From positions 124,001-188,000 of the forward strand of contig CAJFRA010000002.1 of the NCBI GenBank assembly GCA_904419295.1: a stretch of 64,000 nucleotides of DNA, in the 5' to 3' direction. The notes under the pieces were generated by a model. It did not search any database, was not told where the DNA came from, and saw only the letters and a list, made by a program, of their open reading frames with translations. Every line of letters starts with the position of its first letter. The first letter of the stretch is position 1. Positions 60,735 to 64,000 of this stretch are shown piece by piece. The stretch is from Candidatus Pseudobutyricicoccus lothianensis (lineage in GTDB: Bacteria > Bacillota > Clostridia > Oscillospirales > Butyricicoccaceae). Made by a program: the position numbers and the translations under genes.

Positions 60735-62545
60735 CCGATCACCACCGCCTCGCCACCACCGGCCGGCGGTCCGCCGCCCTCCATCGGCATGCCCATATCC
60801 ATGTTGCCTTCGGTGCTGCCGCCGGCGCCGGGCACCACGGCGATGGTCTCCCCTTCTTCCAGCCCATCGGTCACTTCGATGTAATCCTGGTCGGAGATGC
60901 CCAGCGTCACTTCCTTATAGGTAAAACCTGCAGGCGTGCTGTTCACTCCGCCGTCCGGCGGTGTGCCGCTTTCATCGCTTTGCTGGCTGCCTGTCTCCTC
61001 GTCGGTCTGTACCAGCACCCGGTTGCCCCGGGATACCGCTCCCACGGGCACAGCCAGCACATTTTCCCGGCTCTCCACCTGGATGGTGGCGTCTACGTTC
61101 ATGCCGGGCAGCAGGCCGTCAAAGGAATCGATCTGGATGGTCACCGGGTATGTGGTGACGCCGTTTGTGGTGGTGCCGTTGATGCTCACTTTCGTCACAG
61201 TGCCTGTATAGGTCTGGCCCTCTGCCGCATCGGCGGTGATGGTCACCTGCTGGCCCACCTGGACTTTGTTCACATCCAGCTCATCCACATTCATGGTCAT
61301 TTTTAAGTAGGAGAGGTCGAAGACCGTGCACAAAGTCTTGCCGCTTTCCAGCTTGTCGCCGGCCTTGTAGTTCTTTTCAATGATGGTCCCGCTGATGGGA
61401 GAGGTGATCACATAGTCGCCCATCTGGTCCACCTGGCCTTCCAGGGCCAGTTCGGCGTTGCGCACCGCGTCGGCACTGTTGGCGATCTGATTGTCCAGTT
61501 CCTCACTGGTCAGCACCACCAGCACCTGGTCCTGGGCCACGGTATCCCCTTCCTGCACGTTGATCTGGGCCACGTCGCCGCCGATGGTGGCCATCACCGT
61601 CACCTCATCGGAATAGGCAAACGTGCCGCTGCTGCTGCAGGCCACCGACCCCACCATGGCGGTGGCTGTCTGTTCGGGCGCGATGGCCCCCGGGTTCTGC
61701 ACCTGGATGGTGATCTGGCGCACTGGCCGGCCGCCGTCCAGCACCTCTTCGGCGCCTACGGTGGAGATGGTGCCGCTCAGGGTTTCAAAGGAGCCGTCCA
61801 CCGTCACGGTGGCAGGCTGGCCCACATAGAAACTAGCGGCATCCGCCGCATGGAAAGGCACGGTCAGATTCATCACTGCACTGTTGCGGATGGTGGCCAC
61901 CTGCTGGCCTGCCGCCACGGTGTCCCCCTGTTTGACATCCAGGCTCACCACGGTACCGCCCCGGGTGGCCTTGATGTTCAGATCCTCTTTTTGTTGCAAA
62001 GCTTGCTCATAGCTGCGTTGGCTCTGCTGCAGGGAAAGTTCGCCCTGCTCCACGCTGTGGGATACCGTGGAATTGTCCACCTGGTACAAGGTGGTATCCT
62101 TTTCCACGATGTCCCCTTCTTCAAAGGGGGCGCTGATGATATCGCCTGAAACCAAAGAAGTCAGCACATAGCTTTCCGCAGGGGCCAGGGTGCCGGTGCC
62201 CGTCAGTTCCTCGGTGATGGTGCGCCGTTCCACCTGGACGGTCTCATAGCCCGCCATGACATCTTGCCCCTCGTCTTGTTTTCGGTTGCGCACCAGAAAG
62301 ACACCCACTACAACGGCTACGACGGCCACAGCGGCCAAGATGCGGCGGATCAACCGGCGGCGCCGGTTCCGCTTTACGCTGGCCGGCACCTGGAGGGGGG
62401 TGGGGTCTGGCATTGGGACCGGTGCGGAGGCGGAAGCCTGCAGCGTTTTCTTTTCTTTCTGTTCCGGTGCCGCCGCGGCTTCTGACCCTTTTTCCGGCTG
62501 GGTCTGTTGCCCAGCGGCCGGATCGTTCTGCTGCATTTGCTTCAT
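60731..62545 (-). CDS. Membrane fusion (HlyD/RND-type) adaptor of the ABC export system
   Basis: The 604-residue adaptor has a cytoplasmic Gln/Pro-rich tail and one membrane helix at about 63-85 (RRILAAVAVVAVVVGVFLV). Two biotinyl-lipoyl half-motifs follow (GTVVSLDVKQGDTVAAGQQVATI and ATIGGDVAQINVQEGDTVAQDQVLVVL) around a short coiled coil. A beta-barrel part (MTMNVDELDVNKVQVGQQVTI) and a Gly-rich C-terminus follow. Gram-positive versions are common with MacB-type exporters. ATG 62545 follows AGAGGAA. It is first in the operon. Confidence 0.94.
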   Translation of the reverse strand: MKQMQQNDPAAGQQTQPEKGSEAAAAPEQKEKKTLQASASAPVPMPDPTPLQVPASVKRNRRRRLIRRILAAVAVVAVVVGVFLVRNRKQDEGQDVMAGYETVQVERRTITEELTGTGTLAPAESYVLTSLVSGDIISAPFEEGDIVEKDTTLYQVDNSTVSHSVEQGELSLQQSQRSYEQALQQKEDLNIKATRGGTVVSLDVKQGDTVAAGQQVATIRNSAVMNLTVPFHAADAASFYVGQPATVTVDGSFETLSGTISTVGAEEVLDGGRPVRQITIQVQNPGAIAPEQTATAMVGSVACSSSGTFAYSDEVTVMATIGGDVAQINVQEGDTVAQDQVLVVLTSEELDNQIANSADAVRNAELALEGQVDQMGDYVITSPISGTIIEKNYKAGDKLESGKTLCTVFDLSYLKMTMNVDELDVNKVQVGQQVTITADAAEGQTYTGTVTKVSINGTTTNGVTTYPVTIQIDSFDGLLPGMNVDATIQVESRENVLAVPVGAVSRGNRVLVQTDEETGSQQSDESGTPPDGGVNSTPAGFTYKEVTLGISDQDYIEVTDGLEEGETIAVVPGAGGSTEGNMDMGMPMEGGGPPAGGGEAVVIG

Positions 62546-62910
62546 TCTATCATTCCTCTTTTCTGTATGGGATCTGTTCTTTTTTCCGCGTTCCGTGCTT
62601 TATCATAGCACAAAAAAAGCCCTCTGTGTGGTCTGGTCCGTTACGGTTCTGTGTGGAAATTGTAAACGAAACTTAAATTTTTTGCTGCCCGCCTGCAGCG
62701 ATCCCCTTCGTCAAAATATAGAATTTTCCAGTATATATTTTGTACATTTTGCCAAGAAACAAAAGCTCTGCCGCTGCTGTGTACCCCGCAATGTAAAATC
62801 CAATTTATTCTATTATTTTTTCTTTTCTTTCAGTATATCTCAATGGTTTGCGGCCCGTGCTTAGAGCTAGCTCCAAGTGTTTAGACCCTAAACTTTTTGT
62901 TCCATTCGCT
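62546..62910. other. Gene-free divergent intergenic region
   Basis: About 365 bp between divergent transport genes. It is AT-rich in the middle (62.70-62.83 kb) and holds a weak leftward TATGAT near 62605 and a small GAGCTAGCTC palindrome at 62863. I see no gene, terminator or RNA motif. Confidence 0.5.
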
Positions 62911-62940
62911 GGACAGGGCGCACTGTTTTGTACTATAATA
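62911..62940 (+). promoter_or_regulatory. Promoter of the MATE gene
   Basis: TGGACA (62911-62916), 18 bp, TATAAT (62935-62940). Confidence 0.65.
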
Positions 62941-62976
62941 AATTCTATCAAAACACTGTGAAAGAGGGAAAGGAGC

Positions 62977-64000
62977 GTGATTGCCGCATCCGGCGCGGCA
63001 AATTTTATGAAAACTTCACCGGATCAACAAAGGGACGCCTCATTGGGCCCCCGCATGGCGCTGGACTTGGTTCCGCCTGGCGATGACAGCCACTTCGTGG
63101 TAGCCAAAAAGACCAAGGAAAAGCTGCCAGAAGGGGTGACGTCCAAAGCGATGTACAAGGACATCCTGCACATCGCCTGGCCCTCCTTTATCGAGCTGAT
63201 GCTGACGCAGCTGGCCTCCATGGTCGACCTGATGATGGTCGGGCAGCTGGGCGCCTGGGCCATCACCTCGGTGGGTTTGACCACACAGCCAAAATTCTTG
63301 ATGATGACCATGTTCCAGGCCATGAACGTGGGCGCCACCGCCCTGGTGGCCCGGCACAAAGGCGCCGGCGAACGGGAAAGGGCCAATTTGATCATGCGCC
63401 AGGCCCTGGTGCTCACTTTGATTTTATCCGTCATCGGCGGCATTGTGGTCTTTTTGTTTGCCGAACCCTTGGTGCACTTTATGGGCGCCACCGAAGCGGC
63501 CACCCTGGCCGGCGGCACGGATTACCTGCGCATCCAGGCTTTGGGCATCGTCACCGTGGCGCTGACCAGTACCATCACCGCCTCGCTCCGCGGCGCGGGC
63601 AACAGCCGTACCGCCATGCTGTATAACCTGACGGCCAACATCGTCAACGTGATCTTCAACTACCTGCTGATCTACGGCCATTTCGGCTTCCCCCGCATGG
63701 AGGTTGCCGGCGCTTCGCTGGCCACAGTCATCGGGCAGGCGGTGGCCATGGTGCTGGCGTTCCTATCCGTCATGGGGCACCGCAACTATGTACACCTGTC
63801 TTTCCGGGATGGCTTCCGCCCCCAGCGCCATGCCATGATCTCCATTTTCAACATCGGCATTCCCGCCATGGTGGAGCAGATCGTAATGCGCGTGGGCGTC
63901 ATCCTCTATTCCAAGACCGTGGCGTCTTTGGGCACTGTGCCCTTTGCCACCCACCAGGTGTGCATGAATATCCAGGCCCTCTCCTTTATGAACGGCCAGG
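62977..64000 (+). CDS. MATE-family efflux transporter, N-terminal part (runs off the window)
   Basis: The frame is open from GTG 62977 to the window edge (341 residues). After a hydrophilic start it shows MATE features: ILHIAWPSFIELMLTQLASMVDLMMVGQLGAWAITSVGLTTQP, then NVGATALVARHKGAGERERAN, and later ASLRGAGNSRTAM (read in pieces). MATE proteins export drugs or metabolites with Na+ or H+. The start is uncertain: GTG 62977 lies just after GGGAAAGGAG, and ATG 63007 lacks a ribosome binding site. The gene continues beyond the window. Confidence 0.92.
   Translation, partial: MIAASGAANFMKTSPDQQRDASLGPRMALDLVPPGDDSHFVVAKKTKEKLPEGVTSKAMYKDILHIAWPSFIELMLTQLASMVDLMMVGQLGAWAITSVGLTTQPKFLMMTMFQAMNVGATALVARHKGAGERERANLIMRQALVLTLILSVIGGIVVFLFAEPLVHFMGATEAATLAGGTDYLRIQALGIVTVALTSTITASLRGAGNSRTAMLYNLTANIVNVIFNYLLIYGHFGFPRMEVAGASLATVIGQAVAMVLAFLSVMGHRNYVHLSFRDGFRPQRHAMISIFNIGIPAMVEQIVMRVGVILYSKTVASLGTVPFATHQVCMNIQALSFMNGQ

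Overview
The window is a compact, GC-rich segment from a Gram-positive strict anaerobe. It looks like an amino-acid-fermenting member of the Clostridia, possibly Oscillospirales, but that placement is an inference. The grounds are the AAGGAGG-type ribosome binding sites with frequent TTG/GTG starts, the clostridial riboswitches and T-box, the oxygen-sensitive enzymes (glycine reductase, class III ribonucleotide reductase, radical SAM proteins), the S-layer-type SLH protein and a single flagellin. There is no prophage, insertion sequence, CRISPR array or rRNA.

Layout. 1-5.7 kb: a truncated sensor-kinase-like gene, a small-gene cluster with a dCTP deaminase, two divergent unknown genes and a YtcJ-type amidohydrolase. 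5.7-9.1 kb: an APC permease behind a lysine riboswitch, a flavodoxin-domain protein and an RluA pseudouridine synthase. 9.3-17.6 kb: a complete glycine reductase operon (grdX-E-B-trxB-trxA-grdA-C-D, minus strand) behind a tandem glycine riboswitch. 17.7-29.4 kb: selenium metabolism, namely tRNA-Sec, SelB, SelA, a DUF3343 protein, a TusA/YedF-like protein, a YedE-like transporter, a cysteine-desulfurase/selenocysteine-lyase-like enzyme, SelD and a LysR regulator. An M14 carboxypeptidase and an unknown membrane protein lie within it. 29.5-37.7 kb: housekeeping genes (UPF0178, Mrp, Imm5-like, UppP, YccF, ThpR, Nudix, sirtuin), a T-box in front of an orphan gene, and a DUF4914 kinase-like protein. 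37.8-44.3 kb: a ribbon-helix-helix gene and a divergent unknown gene, a ~108-bp tandem repeat array, FtsK/SpoIIIE, CsrA and flagellin. 44.4-53.1 kb: an M20 amidohydrolase with an amino-acid ABC transporter, a YgiQ radical SAM protein, a flavoredoxin, a lipoprotein and an APC permease. 53.2-56.6 kb: the class III ribonucleotide reductase operon with its glycyl-radical tail encoded as a separate 52-residue protein, behind NrdR-like boxes. 56.9-64 kb: an SLH protein, a MacB-type ABC export system and a truncated MATE transporter.

How it fits together. The core is a selenium-dependent Stickland module. Glycine enters the tandem riboswitch and the reductase. GrdA and GrdB each carry an in-frame UGA (codons 44 and 350). 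SelA, SelB and tRNA-Sec decode it, SelD makes selenophosphate and is itself a UGA-containing selenoprotein (codon 17), and YedE, YedF, DUF3343 and the desulfurase plausibly import and hand over selenium. Amino-acid supply is covered by the peptidase, the lysine-riboswitch permease, the ABC importer and the second APC permease. Those last two share a TGTGA-N6-TCACA palindrome next to their promoters.

The strongest leads are the three UGA-interrupted genes that naive gene callers truncate, the split ribonucleotide reductase, a second promoter downstream of the glycine riboswitch terminator, a T-box that controls an unrecognised protein, and the alternating tandem repeat.
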